Assembly (NCBI GenBank): GCA_029782295.1
Contig: JAKOVB010000027.1
Span: 372,001 to 436,000, forward strand
Length of the DNA: 64,000 bases
Direction of reading: 5' to 3'
DNA from: Pseudomonadota bacterium
GTDB lineage: Bacteria > Pseudomonadota > Gammaproteobacteria > Burkholderiales > Methylophilaceae
Made by a program: the position numbers and the translations under genes. Below, in pieces: positions 56,792 through 64,000 of the stretch. The notes under the pieces are model-generated. The model had not been told where the DNA came from. It did not search any database and saw only the letters and a program-made list of their open reading frames with translations. The number at the start of each line of letters is the position of its first letter. The stretch's first letter is position 1.

Positions 56792-57943
56792 ATGAAGACC
56801 CTGATTGCCGCTTTAAGCCTGATCGTTTCATTTTCCGTTTTCGCTGACGACATTCCGCCCCCGCCCACGCTGGCCGCCAAGGCCTTCATGCTGCGGGACT
56901 TCAACAGCGGTGCCATCCTGGCCCAGCAGGCCGCCAACGATCGTATCGAGCCCGCTTCCCTGACCAAGCTGATGACCGCCTACCTTTCATTCAAGGCGCT
57001 GAAGAACGGCCATCTGCAATTGACCCAGACCCTGCCTGTCAGCGAATTTGCATGGAAGGGCGGCGGCGGCGGCTGCGGCGGCTCCCAGGGGTCCTGCATG
57101 TTCATCGAGCCGAACAAACCGGTCACGGTCGATGAACTCCTGCATGGCATGATCGTGGTTTCCGGCAACGACGCCAGCGTTGCGCTGGCCGAGGGCATCG
57201 CCGCCTCCGAGCCGGCCTTCGCCGACCTGATGAACAAGGAAGCGGCCCGTCTTGGCATGAAGAACACGCACTTCGTGAATTCCACCGGCCTGCCGGATCC
57301 CAACCACTACACCACGGCCTACGATCTATCACTGCTGGCCAGCGCGCTGATCCACGACTACCCGGACCAGTACAAGCGCCTGTATTCCCTCAAGGACTAC
57401 ACCTACAACAAGATCACGCAGCACAACCGTAACACGCTGCTGTGGCGCGACCCCTACGTCGACGGCATGAAGACCGGTCACACCTCCTCTGCCGGCTACT
57501 GCCTGATCGCATCTGCCAAGCGTGGCGATGCCCGCATGATTTCCGTCGTGCTTGGCACCCCCTCCGACAGTACCCGCGCCACGGAAAGCCAGAAGCTGCT
57601 CAATTACGGCTTCCAGTTCTACGATTCCCGCCTCGTCTACAAGCAGGGACAGAACGTCAGCACGCTCAAGGTCTGGAAGGGCGCTGAAAACACCTTGTCC
57701 GCCACCGTTGCTGAAGACCTCTACGTCACCTTGCCCAAAGGCCAGGCAGACCGCCTGAAAGCGACCGTCGCCAGCAAGCAACCCCTGATCGCCCCAGTGG
57801 CTGCGGGCCAGGAAGTCGGCACCATCCAGTTCACCCTGGACGGCAAACCGCTGCTTGAACGCAAGCTGGTCGCCGCCAAGGAAATGCCGGTGGCCGGCAT
57901 CTTCGGCCGGATGGTAGACAGCATCAAGCTGCTGTTCCAGTAA
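56792..57943 (+). CDS. dacA: D-alanyl-D-alanine carboxypeptidase (PBP5/6 type), 383 aa
   Basis: A signal peptide (1-18, ending VFADD) leads into a class A DD-carboxypeptidase with SLTK (S56, K59), SGN and KTGHTSSAGY. It trims the terminal D-Ala of pentapeptides. A C-terminal domain ends in an amphipathic membrane anchor (GRMVDSIKLLF). A Gly/Cys insert KGGGGGCGGSQGSC (about residues 89-102) sits where E. coli PBP5 has a short loop. It overlaps the dat gene by one base (TAATG). The symbol is used in the PBP5-type sense; dacC is equally possible. Confidence 0.95.
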   Translation: MKTLIAALSLIVSFSVFADDIPPPPTLAAKAFMLRDFNSGAILAQQAANDRIEPASLTKLMTAYLSFKALKNGHLQLTQTLPVSEFAWKGGGGGCGGSQGSCMFIEPNKPVTVDELLHGMIVVSGNDASVALAEGIAASEPAFADLMNKEAARLGMKNTHFVNSTGLPDPNHYTTAYDLSLLASALIHDYPDQYKRLYSLKDYTYNKITQHNRNTLLWRDPYVDGMKTGHTSSAGYCLIASAKRGDARMISVVLGTPSDSTRATESQKLLNYGFQFYDSRLVYKQGQNVSTLKVWKGAENTLSATVAEDLYVTLPKGQADRLKATVASKQPLIAPVAAGQEVGTIQFTLDGKPLLERKLVAAKEMPVAGIFGRMVDSIKLLFQ

Positions 57944-58803
57944 TGAGCCAGACCGTCTTCCTGAATGGGGCGTTTCTCCCGATCGAACAGGCCAGCGTGC
58001 CCGTGCTCGATCGGGGCTTCATTTTCGGGGACGGTGTTTATGAGCTCATTCCCGTCTATTCCCGGCACCCTTTCCGGCTGGATGAGCACCTGCAACGTCT
58101 ACAGCACAGCCTGGACGGCATCCGTCTGCCCAATCCTTACACCTATGAGGAATGGACCCGGCTGATTCGTGAACTGATCCGCGTCGAGCCACATGACGAC
58201 CAGTCGATCTACCTGCATATCACCCGCGGCGTCGCCAAACGCGACCACCCGTTCCCGGCAGGCGTCACGCCGACCGTATTCATGATGAGTAATCCCCTGA
58301 CAACGCCACCTGTGCAACTGGTAGAGCAGGGGGTGGATGCGATCTCTGCCGAAGACAACCGCTGGGGGCGCTGCGACATCAAGGCCATTTCCCTGCTGCC
58401 CAACATCCTGCTGCGCCAGCTGGCCGTCGATGCCGGCGTCAATGAGACAATCCTGTTCCGCGACGGCATCCTGACGGAAGGCACGGCCACTAACGTGTTC
58501 GCCGTTGAAAACGGCGTGATCCTGGCCCCGCCCAAGGACCACCACATGCTGCCCGGCATCACCTACGATCTGGTGCTGGAACTGGCGCATGCCAACGGCA
58601 TCCCGGTCGAGATCGGCAAATTTGACCTGGAACGCATCCGCAAGGCGGACGAACTGTGGTTGTGTTCTTCGACCCGCGAGGTGCTTGCGATCACTCGCCT
58701 GGATGGCCAACCCATCGGCAACGGCCAGCCCGGTCCGTTGTTCCGGAACATGTACGCGCTTTATCAGGACTACAAGAACCGCATCATGAGGACCCCGTCA
58801 TGA
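57943..58803 (+). CDS. dat: D-amino acid aminotransferase, fold-type IV PLP enzyme, 286 aa
   Basis: This class IV aminotransferase has the PLP lysine in the GRCDIKAISLLPNILLRQ segment and the Glu in DGILTEGTATNVFAV, the phosphate-cup region. The start FLNGAFLPIEQASVPVLDRGFIFGDGVYE is characteristic of D-alanine transaminase-like proteins, which make D-Glu or D-Ala. That fits its place between dacA and the lipoate genes. Branched-chain transaminase or aminodeoxychorismate lyase is possible but less likely. Confidence 0.9.
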   Translation: MSQTVFLNGAFLPIEQASVPVLDRGFIFGDGVYELIPVYSRHPFRLDEHLQRLQHSLDGIRLPNPYTYEEWTRLIRELIRVEPHDDQSIYLHITRGVAKRDHPFPAGVTPTVFMMSNPLTTPPVQLVEQGVDAISAEDNRWGRCDIKAISLLPNILLRQLAVDAGVNETILFRDGILTEGTATNVFAVENGVILAPPKDHHMLPGITYDLVLELAHANGIPVEIGKFDLERIRKADELWLCSSTREVLAITRLDGQPIGNGQPGPLFRNMYALYQDYKNRIMRTPS

Positions 58804-59063
58804 GTGAAGAGACCCTGCTTGAATTCCCCTGCGAGTTTCCCATCAAAGTCATGGGCGAAACGCGCGAAGGCTTTGCCGATGCCATCGTCGAAGTGGTCAG
58901 GATGCACGCGCCCGGCTTCGACGCCACACGCGTCGAAATGCGTCCCAGCAGCACTGGCAAATATCTCAGCCTGACCTGCACCATCACCGCCACATCCAAA
59001 CCGCAACTGGATGACCTGTACCGCGCACTGACCGCGCACCCCATGGTCAAGGTCGTCCTGTAG
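58800..59063 (+). CDS. ybeD: YbeD/DUF493 family regulatory protein, 87 aa
   Basis: This small alpha/beta protein contains [25 protein letters not shown] and [29 protein letters not shown], matching YbeD. The fold resembles an ACT-like regulatory domain. It is always found beside lipB in many proteobacteria; a role in lipoate regulation was proposed from that context but not proven. ATG 58800 overlaps the dat stop in ATGA. Confidence 0.92.
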   Translation: MSEETLLEFPCEFPIKVMGETREGFADAIVEVVRMHAPGFDATRVEMRPSSTGKYLSLTCTITATSKPQLDDLYRALTAHPMVKVVL

Positions 59064-59073
59064 CCTGCAGACG

Positions 59074-59679
59074 ATGATCATCAGGAATCTCGGGTTGACC
59101 GACTATGCGGCCACCTGGCTAGCGATGCAGGAATTCACGGCCGGCCGCGCTGACGACACCCCCGACGAACTCTGGCTGACCGAGCATCCGCCGGTTTATA
59201 CGCTGGGGCTGAACCGCAAGGACGTGCGATCCCCCTGGCGCGATGACATCCCCGTTGTCCTCACCGACCGCGGCGGCAAGATCACGTACCACGGCCCGGG
59301 CCAGATCGTGCTTTACTGCCTGATCGACCTCAAGCGCCGCCATCTCAGCATTCGCCAGCTCGTCGATCGCATGGAAGGAGCCGTCATCCAGCTGCTTGCC
59401 GATCGCGGCATCTCCGCAGAAGGTCGCCCGGACGCCCCCGGTGTCTATGTCGAAGGCAGCAAAATCGCGTCACTCGGTTTGCGCCTGAAGAACGGCCGCT
59501 GCTACCACGGCCTGTCGCTCAATGTCGACATGGACCTGTCACCATTCAGCGCCATCGACCCTTGTGGTTACCGGGGCCTGCAGGTCACCCAGTTACGCGA
59601 TTTCGGTATCACCGATGACCGAGGCTTGCTGGCCGATACCCTGATCAAGCATTTTGCCGACAGGATGCAAGGCACATGA
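59074..59679 (+). CDS. lipB: Octanoyl-ACP:protein octanoyltransferase, 201 aa
   Basis: This enzyme moves octanoate from ACP to lipoyl domains, the first step of lipoate synthesis. It has the [16 protein letters not shown] motif, catalytic Lys in [11 protein letters not shown], and catalytic Cys in [14 protein letters not shown]. Start ATG 59074 lies 10 bases after ybeD. It overlaps the following DUF3465 gene by 4 bases. Confidence 0.96.
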   Translation: MIIRNLGLTDYAATWLAMQEFTAGRADDTPDELWLTEHPPVYTLGLNRKDVRSPWRDDIPVVLTDRGGKITYHGPGQIVLYCLIDLKRRHLSIRQLVDRMEGAVIQLLADRGISAEGRPDAPGVYVEGSKIASLGLRLKNGRCYHGLSLNVDMDLSPFSAIDPCGYRGLQVTQLRDFGITDDRGLLADTLIKHFADRMQGT

Positions 59680-60128
59680 TCAAACTCCTGCTCATCATCC
59701 TGCTCGGCGTTTTCTATATCGGATTCATGCAGCCAGAATCCGGAAAACCTGCGCTGCCCGATATCTCCGCTGTCGTGGCCCAAGCCGGGGATAAGGCCGC
59801 GGCAGGCATCATTGAGGCTTATCGAAACCGCCTAACCAACATCCAGGTTGAGGGGCAGGGCACCGTCACGCGCATCCTGCCGGACGACAACGAAGGCAGC
59901 CGCCACCAGCGCTTCATCCTGCGCGTTTACGGTGGCCATACCGTACTCGTGGCACACAACGTCGATCTCGCACCCCGTATCAACGACCTGAAGGTCGGCG
60001 ACACCGTCGATTTTCACGGCGAATACGAATGGAATCCCAAAGGAGGCGTGCTGCACTGGACGCACCACGACCCCCGTCATACCCACACCGATGGATGGCT
60101 GAAACACCATGGACACACCTACCAATAA
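59676..60128 (+). CDS. DUF3465 family protein, 150 aa
   Basis: An N-terminal hydrophobic segment ([15 protein letters not shown]) anchors or exports the protein. The remainder resembles an OB-fold: [52 protein letters not shown], and a His-rich tail. These match DUF3465. Function unknown. It is inserted between lipB and lipA, overlapping both (4 and 20 bases), so it is made with the lipoate enzymes, though no lipoate role is known. Confidence 0.85.
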   Translation: MIKLLLIILLGVFYIGFMQPESGKPALPDISAVVAQAGDKAAAGIIEAYRNRLTNIQVEGQGTVTRILPDDNEGSRHQRFILRVYGGHTVLVAHNVDLAPRINDLKVGDTVDFHGEYEWNPKGGVLHWTHHDPRHTHTDGWLKHHGHTYQ

Positions 60129-61047
60129 GCAGAAGGGCGCCGCCAAGACGGCGCGCATCCCGATCAAGATCGTGCCGCAACCCGCACCGCGCAAGCCGGA
60201 ATGGATCCGCATGAAAGTGCCGGACAGCAGCCGCTATCAGGAAATCAAACAGATCCTGCGCGACAACAACCTGCACACCGTCTGCGAGGAAGCGACCTGC
60301 CCCAACATCGGCGAATGCTTCAGCGGCGGGACCGCCACCTTCATGATCCTGGGCGACGTCTGCACCCGACGCTGCCCATTCTGTGACGTGGCCCACGGCA
60401 AACCCCTGCCGCCGGATGCTCAGGAACCCGAGAAACTCGGCAAGACCATCGCCGCCATGCGCCTCAAATATGTCGTCATCACCAGCGTCGATCGCGACGA
60501 CCTGCGTGATGGCGGCGCCCAGCATTTCGTTGACTGCATCCGCGCCGCGCGTACCCATTCCCCCCAGCTCAAGATCGAAATCCTGGTACCCGATTTCCGC
60601 GGGCGCCTCGATACCGCACTGGAAATCCTTTCAGCCGCACCGCCTGATGTGATGAACCACAACCTGGAAACCGTACCGCGCCTCTACAAACAAGCGCGAC
60701 CGGGCGCTGACTATGCGCATTCTCTCAAGCTGCTCTCCGACTTCAAGGCGCGTTTCCCAGACTTGCCCACCAAATCCGGCCTGATGCTGGGCCTGGGAGA
60801 AACCGACGAGGAAATTCTCGACGTCATGCGCGACCTGCGCGCACATGGCGTGGAAATGCTCACGCTGGGCCAGTACCTGCAACCCAGTGCCCACCACCTG
60901 CCCGTGTTGCGCTTCGTCGAACCGTCCCGCTTCGAGTGGTTCGAACAACAGGCCCTCGCCATGGGCTTCACCCAAGCCGCCTGCGGCCCTATGGTTCGCT
61001 CCAGCTACCACGCGGACCAGCAAGCCCATGGCGCAGGGGTTGCATGA
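60109..61047 (+). CDS. lipA: Lipoyl synthase, 312 aa
   Basis: This radical SAM enzyme adds two sulfurs to octanoyl groups. Two [4Fe-4S] clusters are seen: [12 protein letters not shown] (auxiliary) and CTRRCPFC (CxxxCxxC for SAM). The C-terminal RSSY motif ([11 protein letters not shown]) is present. The start lies inside DUF3465. Length is normal. Its stop overlaps the start of the HIT gene. Confidence 0.97.
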   Translation: MDTPTNKQKGAAKTARIPIKIVPQPAPRKPEWIRMKVPDSSRYQEIKQILRDNNLHTVCEEATCPNIGECFSGGTATFMILGDVCTRRCPFCDVAHGKPLPPDAQEPEKLGKTIAAMRLKYVVITSVDRDDLRDGGAQHFVDCIRAARTHSPQLKIEILVPDFRGRLDTALEILSAAPPDVMNHNLETVPRLYKQARPGADYAHSLKLLSDFKARFPDLPTKSGLMLGLGETDEEILDVMRDLRAHGVEMLTLGQYLQPSAHHLPVLRFVEPSRFEWFEQQALAMGFTQAACGPMVRSSYHADQQAHGAGVA

Positions 61048-61454
61048 TGGCTTGCGATCTCTGCGACAACGATGGTGGTGAAATTCTTTGGGAGAGCATG
61101 CTCTGCCGCATCGTCCTGGTGAACGATCCGGACTATCCGGGTTTCTGTCGCGTGATCCTGAACCGGCATGTGAAGGAGATGACGGATCTTGACCCAAGCG
61201 AGCGCTCACTATTGATGAGAGTCCTTCTGGCTGTGGAATCTGCGGTGCGCGAGGTGATGAACCCGGACAAGATCAACCTCGCCAGTTTTGGCAACATGAC
61301 GCCACATGTGCACTGGCATGTGATCCCGCGCTTCACGGACGACAGGCATTTTCCCAATTCTGTCTGGGGAGAGGCACAGCGCGAAGGGGTGCGCCACGCG
61401 GTGGATATCTCGCTGTTGCGCCAGGCGATCGGCCGGGCGCTGACTCACTTCTAG
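61044..61454 (+). CDS. HIT family nucleotide-binding protein, 136 aa
   Basis: This single histidine-triad domain has the active site HVHWHVIPR (HxHxHxx) and an upstream [12 protein letters not shown] segment. An N-terminal [15 protein letters not shown] segment with two Cys resembles the zinc-binding start of some Hint proteins. HIT proteins hydrolyse nucleoside phosphoramidates or related compounds. Start is ATG 61044 or 61047. The last four bases (CTAG) are shared with the convergent ferredoxin stop. Confidence 0.9.
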   Translation: MMACDLCDNDGGEILWESMLCRIVLVNDPDYPGFCRVILNRHVKEMTDLDPSERSLLMRVLLAVESAVREVMNPDKINLASFGNMTPHVHWHVIPRFTDDRHFPNSVWGEAQREGVRHAVDISLLRQAIGRALTHF

Positions 61455-61759
61455 ACCTTGAGCCGTTCGACTTCGACCCCACGGATCAGGTGGGAGTCGA
61501 TGATTTCGTCGAGGTCTTCCTGGTCGATGAAGGTGTACCAGACGGCTTCGGGGTAGATCACCAGCAAGGGGCCTTCCCCACAACGGTCGAAGCATCCGGC
61601 ACGGTTGATGCGGACCTTGCCCTGACCGTTCAGGTTGAGTTGTTTGACTTTCTTTTTGGTGTATTCAAACATGCCTTCGGCATCGTGGTCGCAGCAGCAG
61701 GCGGCCCCGTCATCGCGCCGGTTCAGGCAGAAAAATACATGGCGTTCGTAATAACTCAT
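61451..61759 (-). CDS. Thioredoxin-like [2Fe-2S] ferredoxin, 102 aa
   Basis: This Shethna-type ferredoxin of the thioredoxin fold has Cys residues in FFCLNRRDDGAACCC and GCFDRCGEGPLLVIYPEAVWY. Three consecutive Cys (CCC) occur in the first group. GGAAG precedes ATG 61759. It sits downstream of tonB and mpl in one run. Electron partner is unknown; (2Fe-2S) thioredoxin-like ferredoxins near mpl are conserved in betaproteobacteria. Confidence 0.9.
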   Translation of the reverse strand: MSYYERHVFFCLNRRDDGAACCCDHDAEGMFEYTKKKVKQLNLNGQGKVRINRAGCFDRCGEGPLLVIYPEAVWYTFIDQEDLDEIIDSHLIRGVEVERLKV

Positions 61760-61772
61760 GGCGTGCTTCCTG

Positions 61773-62729
61773 TTACTCCCCGCCTGAGAGCGTTTCCTCG
61801 CGGGTAAACGTCCAGGTACGGGTGATGCTGATGATGTCGGTATCCTTGCGAATATCCGGCGGAAACTCGGCGTAGGGCGCAGCCAGTTCGACGATGCGGC
61901 GTGCTGCGTCATCCAGCACTTTCTGGCCCGAACTCTGGTTGAGTTCGACGCTCTCGATCGTTCCGTCCGACTTGATGTTGACGGTCATGCGCAGGCTGCC
62001 ATAAAGCTTCTGTGCCTTGGCTTCTTCAGGATAGTTCAGGGTACCGACCTTTTCCACCTTTTGCCGCCAGGATTCTACGTAGGCTGCAAAGCGGTATTCC
62101 TTGACGCGCGAACCGAGGAACTTGCGCTTGGGACGCTTCTGGTAGGCATCCCACTCCTTGGAAATCTGGGCCTCGAGCCTCGCGGCATCCAGGCTCTGCG
62201 CCACCAGATCGGCTGCATTCAGGGTTTTGGGCGAAGCTTCCTGCTTGCCCTGTTCCGGGTTGGTCGCGGCCGCCTGCTGGCTGGGCTGGCTCTCGACAGT
62301 GCGGGTGGATTTGATCTGCGTCATCAATTCCTGCGCATTTTTTTCAAGGTGGGAGACCCGCTGTTCCTTCTGCGTGACCTCCGCCTTGGTGGGCGCTGCC
62401 TGTTGTGAGGCTGCACGGGCTTCTGCAGCGAGGTTGGCCGACATTTCACGGGGTTTGTTCTTGGGCACCGGCAACGGGGATTTCATCTGCCGGTCGGCAT
62501 CCGTGTTGCCGCCGCGATCGAGGTTGGCCTGCGCCAGGGCATCGGCTTTGCTTGGCGCTGACTTGGTCTTGGCGTTGACCAGCACCACCTCCAGCGCCGG
62601 CATATGGTCCTGCAGGCGCTTCAGTTCGGGCGCAGCAAACTTGACCATGAGCAGCACCGCGTGCACCAGCACAGACAGCGTCAACATGACGCCGAGGCGG
62701 TTGGTGTCATCTTTGAGCAGTGCGATCAA
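61773..62729 (-). CDS. TonB-like energy transducer, 318 aa, probable TTG start
   Basis: One N-terminal membrane helix (MLTLSVLVHAVLLMVKFAAP) is followed by a long low-complexity Ala/Gln/Lys linker (about 60-190) and a C-terminal TonB_C domain (YVESWRQKVEKVGTLNYPEEAK, LRMTVNIKSDGTIESVEL). It could connect ExbBD to outer-membrane receptors. The start is probably TTG 62729, whose TTGA overlaps the mpl stop; ATG 62687 is possible but would leave almost no cytoplasmic tail before the helix. No exbB or exbD is seen here. Confidence 0.88.
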   Translation of the reverse strand: MIALLKDDTNRLGVMLTLSVLVHAVLLMVKFAAPELKRLQDHMPALEVVLVNAKTKSAPSKADALAQANLDRGGNTDADRQMKSPLPVPKNKPREMSANLAAEARAASQQAAPTKAEVTQKEQRVSHLEKNAQELMTQIKSTRTVESQPSQQAAATNPEQGKQEASPKTLNAADLVAQSLDAARLEAQISKEWDAYQKRPKRKFLGSRVKEYRFAAYVESWRQKVEKVGTLNYPEEAKAQKLYGSLRMTVNIKSDGTIESVELNQSSGQKVLDDAARRIVELAAPYAEFPPDIRKDTDIISITRTWTFTREETLSGGE

Positions 62730-64000
62730 GCCAGTCGATCCAGGATTTTCTGATGAATGCCGCCGAATCCGCCGTTGCTCATGACCAGCACGTGATCACC
62801 GGGCCGCGCTTCGGTAACGATGGCCGCCACGAGCATGTCGAGGTCATCGCCGACGACCGTCTTGGTAGCGATGGGTTGCAAAGCCTCACGGGCATCCCAT
62901 CCCAGGTTGGCGGCAAAACAGAAGACGCGATCGGCATCATGCAGGCTGCCCGGAAGGGCTGCCTTCATCACGCCCAGCTTCATGGTATTGGATCGTGGCT
63001 CCAAAACGGCGAGGATGCGCGAAGCGCCGACCTTGGCCCGCAAACCAGCCACCGTGGTATCGATCGCGGTCGGGTGATGAGCGAAATCGTCATATACCGT
63101 CACGCCATTGACGGTACCGCGGATCTCCATGCGGCGCTTCACGTTACGGAATTCAGCCAGCGCGGCGATGCCCACCTCGACCGGTACGCCTACGTGCCGG
63201 GCCGCTGCCAGTACCGCCAGCGCATTCATGCGGTTGTGCTCACCCAGCAACGCCCATGCGACACGACCCTGGTCTTTCCCTTCGAACATCACGTCGAAAC
63301 TGCCGTCCGCGCGAACCTCGCCGACCTGCCAGCCGCCCTCACAGCCGAAGCGCTCGACCGGGGTCCAGCATCCGCGTTTCAATACCCGTTCCAGGCTATC
63401 TTCACGACCATTGGCCACCACCAGCCCTTTGCCAGGCACCGTGCGTACCAAATGATGAAATTGTGTTTCGATGGCAGCAAGATCAGCGAAGATATCCGCA
63501 TGATCGAACTCCAGATTGTTCAGCACCGCAGTGCGCGGATGGTAATGCACGAACTTGGAACGTTTATCAAAGAAAGCCGTGTCGTACTCATCTGCCTCGA
63601 TGACGAAGAACGGTGATTTCCCACCCGGCTCCTGACGCGGCTCACCCGGCAGGCGGGCAGAAACACCGAAATTCTCCGGGACGCCGCCGATCAGGAAGCC
63701 GGGAGCAAGGCCGGCATATTCCAGCACCCATGCCAGCATGGAGCTGGTCGTGGTCTTGCCGTGCGTGCCGGCGACCGCCAGCACCCATTTGTCTTGCAAC
63801 ACATGCTCCGCCAGCCATTGCGGGCCGGAAATGTATGGGAGTCCGCGGTTGAGGATCTCCTCCATCAGCGGGTTGCCACGCGCAACGACATTGCCGATCA
63901 CGTATACATCGGGAATGAGGTCGAGCTGCTCGACACCGAACCCTTCGATCAGCTCGATGCCCTGCGCCTCGAGTTGCGTACTCATCGGCGGGTAAACGTT
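62726..64000 (-). CDS. mpl: UDP-N-acetylmuramate:tripeptide ligase Mpl (5' end outside the window)
   Basis: This Mur ligase-like enzyme rejoins recycled L-Ala-D-Glu-mDAP to UDP-MurNAc. The ATP loop AVAGTHGKTTTSSMLAW and the middle-domain motifs HNRMNALAVLAAARH and VYDDFAHHPTAIDTTV are clear. The frame is open through the right edge: codons before the Met at 63985 read NVYPPM, as in full-length Mpl proteins, so about 35-40 N-terminal residues lie outside. It fits with AmpG-like and DacA functions in wall recycling and turnover. Confidence 0.93.
   Translation of the reverse strand, partial: NVYPPMSTQLEAQGIELIEGFGVEQLDLIPDVYVIGNVVARGNPLMEEILNRGLPYISGPQWLAEHVLQDKWVLAVAGTHGKTTTSSMLAWVLEYAGLAPGFLIGGVPENFGVSARLPGEPRQEPGGKSPFFVIEADEYDTAFFDKRSKFVHYHPRTAVLNNLEFDHADIFADLAAIETQFHHLVRTVPGKGLVVANGREDSLERVLKRGCWTPVERFGCEGGWQVGEVRADGSFDVMFEGKDQGRVAWALLGEHNRMNALAVLAAARHVGVPVEVGIAALAEFRNVKRRMEIRGTVNGVTVYDDFAHHPTAIDTTVAGLRAKVGASRILAVLEPRSNTMKLGVMKAALPGSLHDADRVFCFAANLGWDAREALQPIATKTVVGDDLDMLVAAIVTEARPGDHVLVMSNGGFGGIHQKILDRLA

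Overview
The window is ordinary chromosomal DNA from a Gram-negative bacterium, about 57-60% GC by eye and almost fully coding. Several gene orders point to the Betaproteobacteria, most likely near the Nitrosomonadales; the exact genus cannot be fixed from here. They are TorF-porin/glnK/amtB beside ubiK-yifB, pilMNOPQ-aroK-aroB-dgt, gatCAB facing mreBCD-mrdA-rodA-rlpA-dacA, and dat-ybeD-lipB-lipA. I see no tRNA, rRNA, CRISPR array, insertion sequence, prophage or origin, and no gene-free stretch longer than 300 bases. The longest gap, 5903-6141, holds a regulatory region.

Layout. Positions 1-3050 hold the 5' part of a sarcosine-oxidase-like or N-methylglutamate-dehydrogenase-like operon (-), divergent from an HTH-cupin regulator and a GNAT acetyltransferase (+). 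Positions 3074-6072 hold an NtrC/sigma-54-type nitrogen regulon unit: TorF porin, glnK and amtB. Positions 6142-8923 carry ubiK, the yifB/comM ATPase and a VIT/CCC1-family protein. Positions 8920-16650 are the type IV pilus assembly operon pilMNOPQ followed by aroK, aroB and dgt. Positions 16813-20540 carry mrcA (PBP1A), a conserved unknown and a YcgR-like PilZ protein. Positions 20560-32503 are one long minus-strand run: rpe, a lipoprotein, gph, a trp leader peptide, trpE, a GGDEF-EAL protein, fabA, fabB, trpG, trpD, a YkgJ-like protein, trpC and hemB. Positions 32610-35796 carry hemA, prfA and prmC. Positions 35793-38023 hold an unknown protein and two broken genes (EAL and TonB receptor) fused by an apparent deletion. 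Positions 38090-44858 carry a gamma-carbonic anhydrase, metX-metW, a SafE-like membrane protein, an AmpG-like permease and a two-gene signalling pair. Positions 44877-50158 carry xth, pyrE, a DUF4124 protein and gatCAB. Positions 50284-58803 are the cell-elongation and peptidoglycan cluster. Positions 58800-64000 carry the lipoate genes, a HIT protein, a ferredoxin, TonB and mpl.

How the genes work together. Nitrogen supply is prominent: an ammonium channel with its PII regulator behind a textbook sigma-54 promoter with two NtrC palindromes, next to an operon that may release ammonium or glutamate from methylated amines. Cell shape and wall growth form a second theme (mreBCD, mrdA, rodA, rlpA, dacA, mrcA, mpl, and perhaps dat). 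Cyclic-di-GMP appears three times (a GGDEF-EAL enzyme, a PilZ protein and an EAL remnant), near type IV pilus genes.

The most distinctive observations are a short leader peptide with three Trp codons just before trpE, the perfect sigma-54/NtrC architecture, the split trp operon, the TonB-receptor/EAL deletion scar, and a terminator-like hairpin that overlaps the start of aroK. I did not find a convincing wholly new defence or mobile system.
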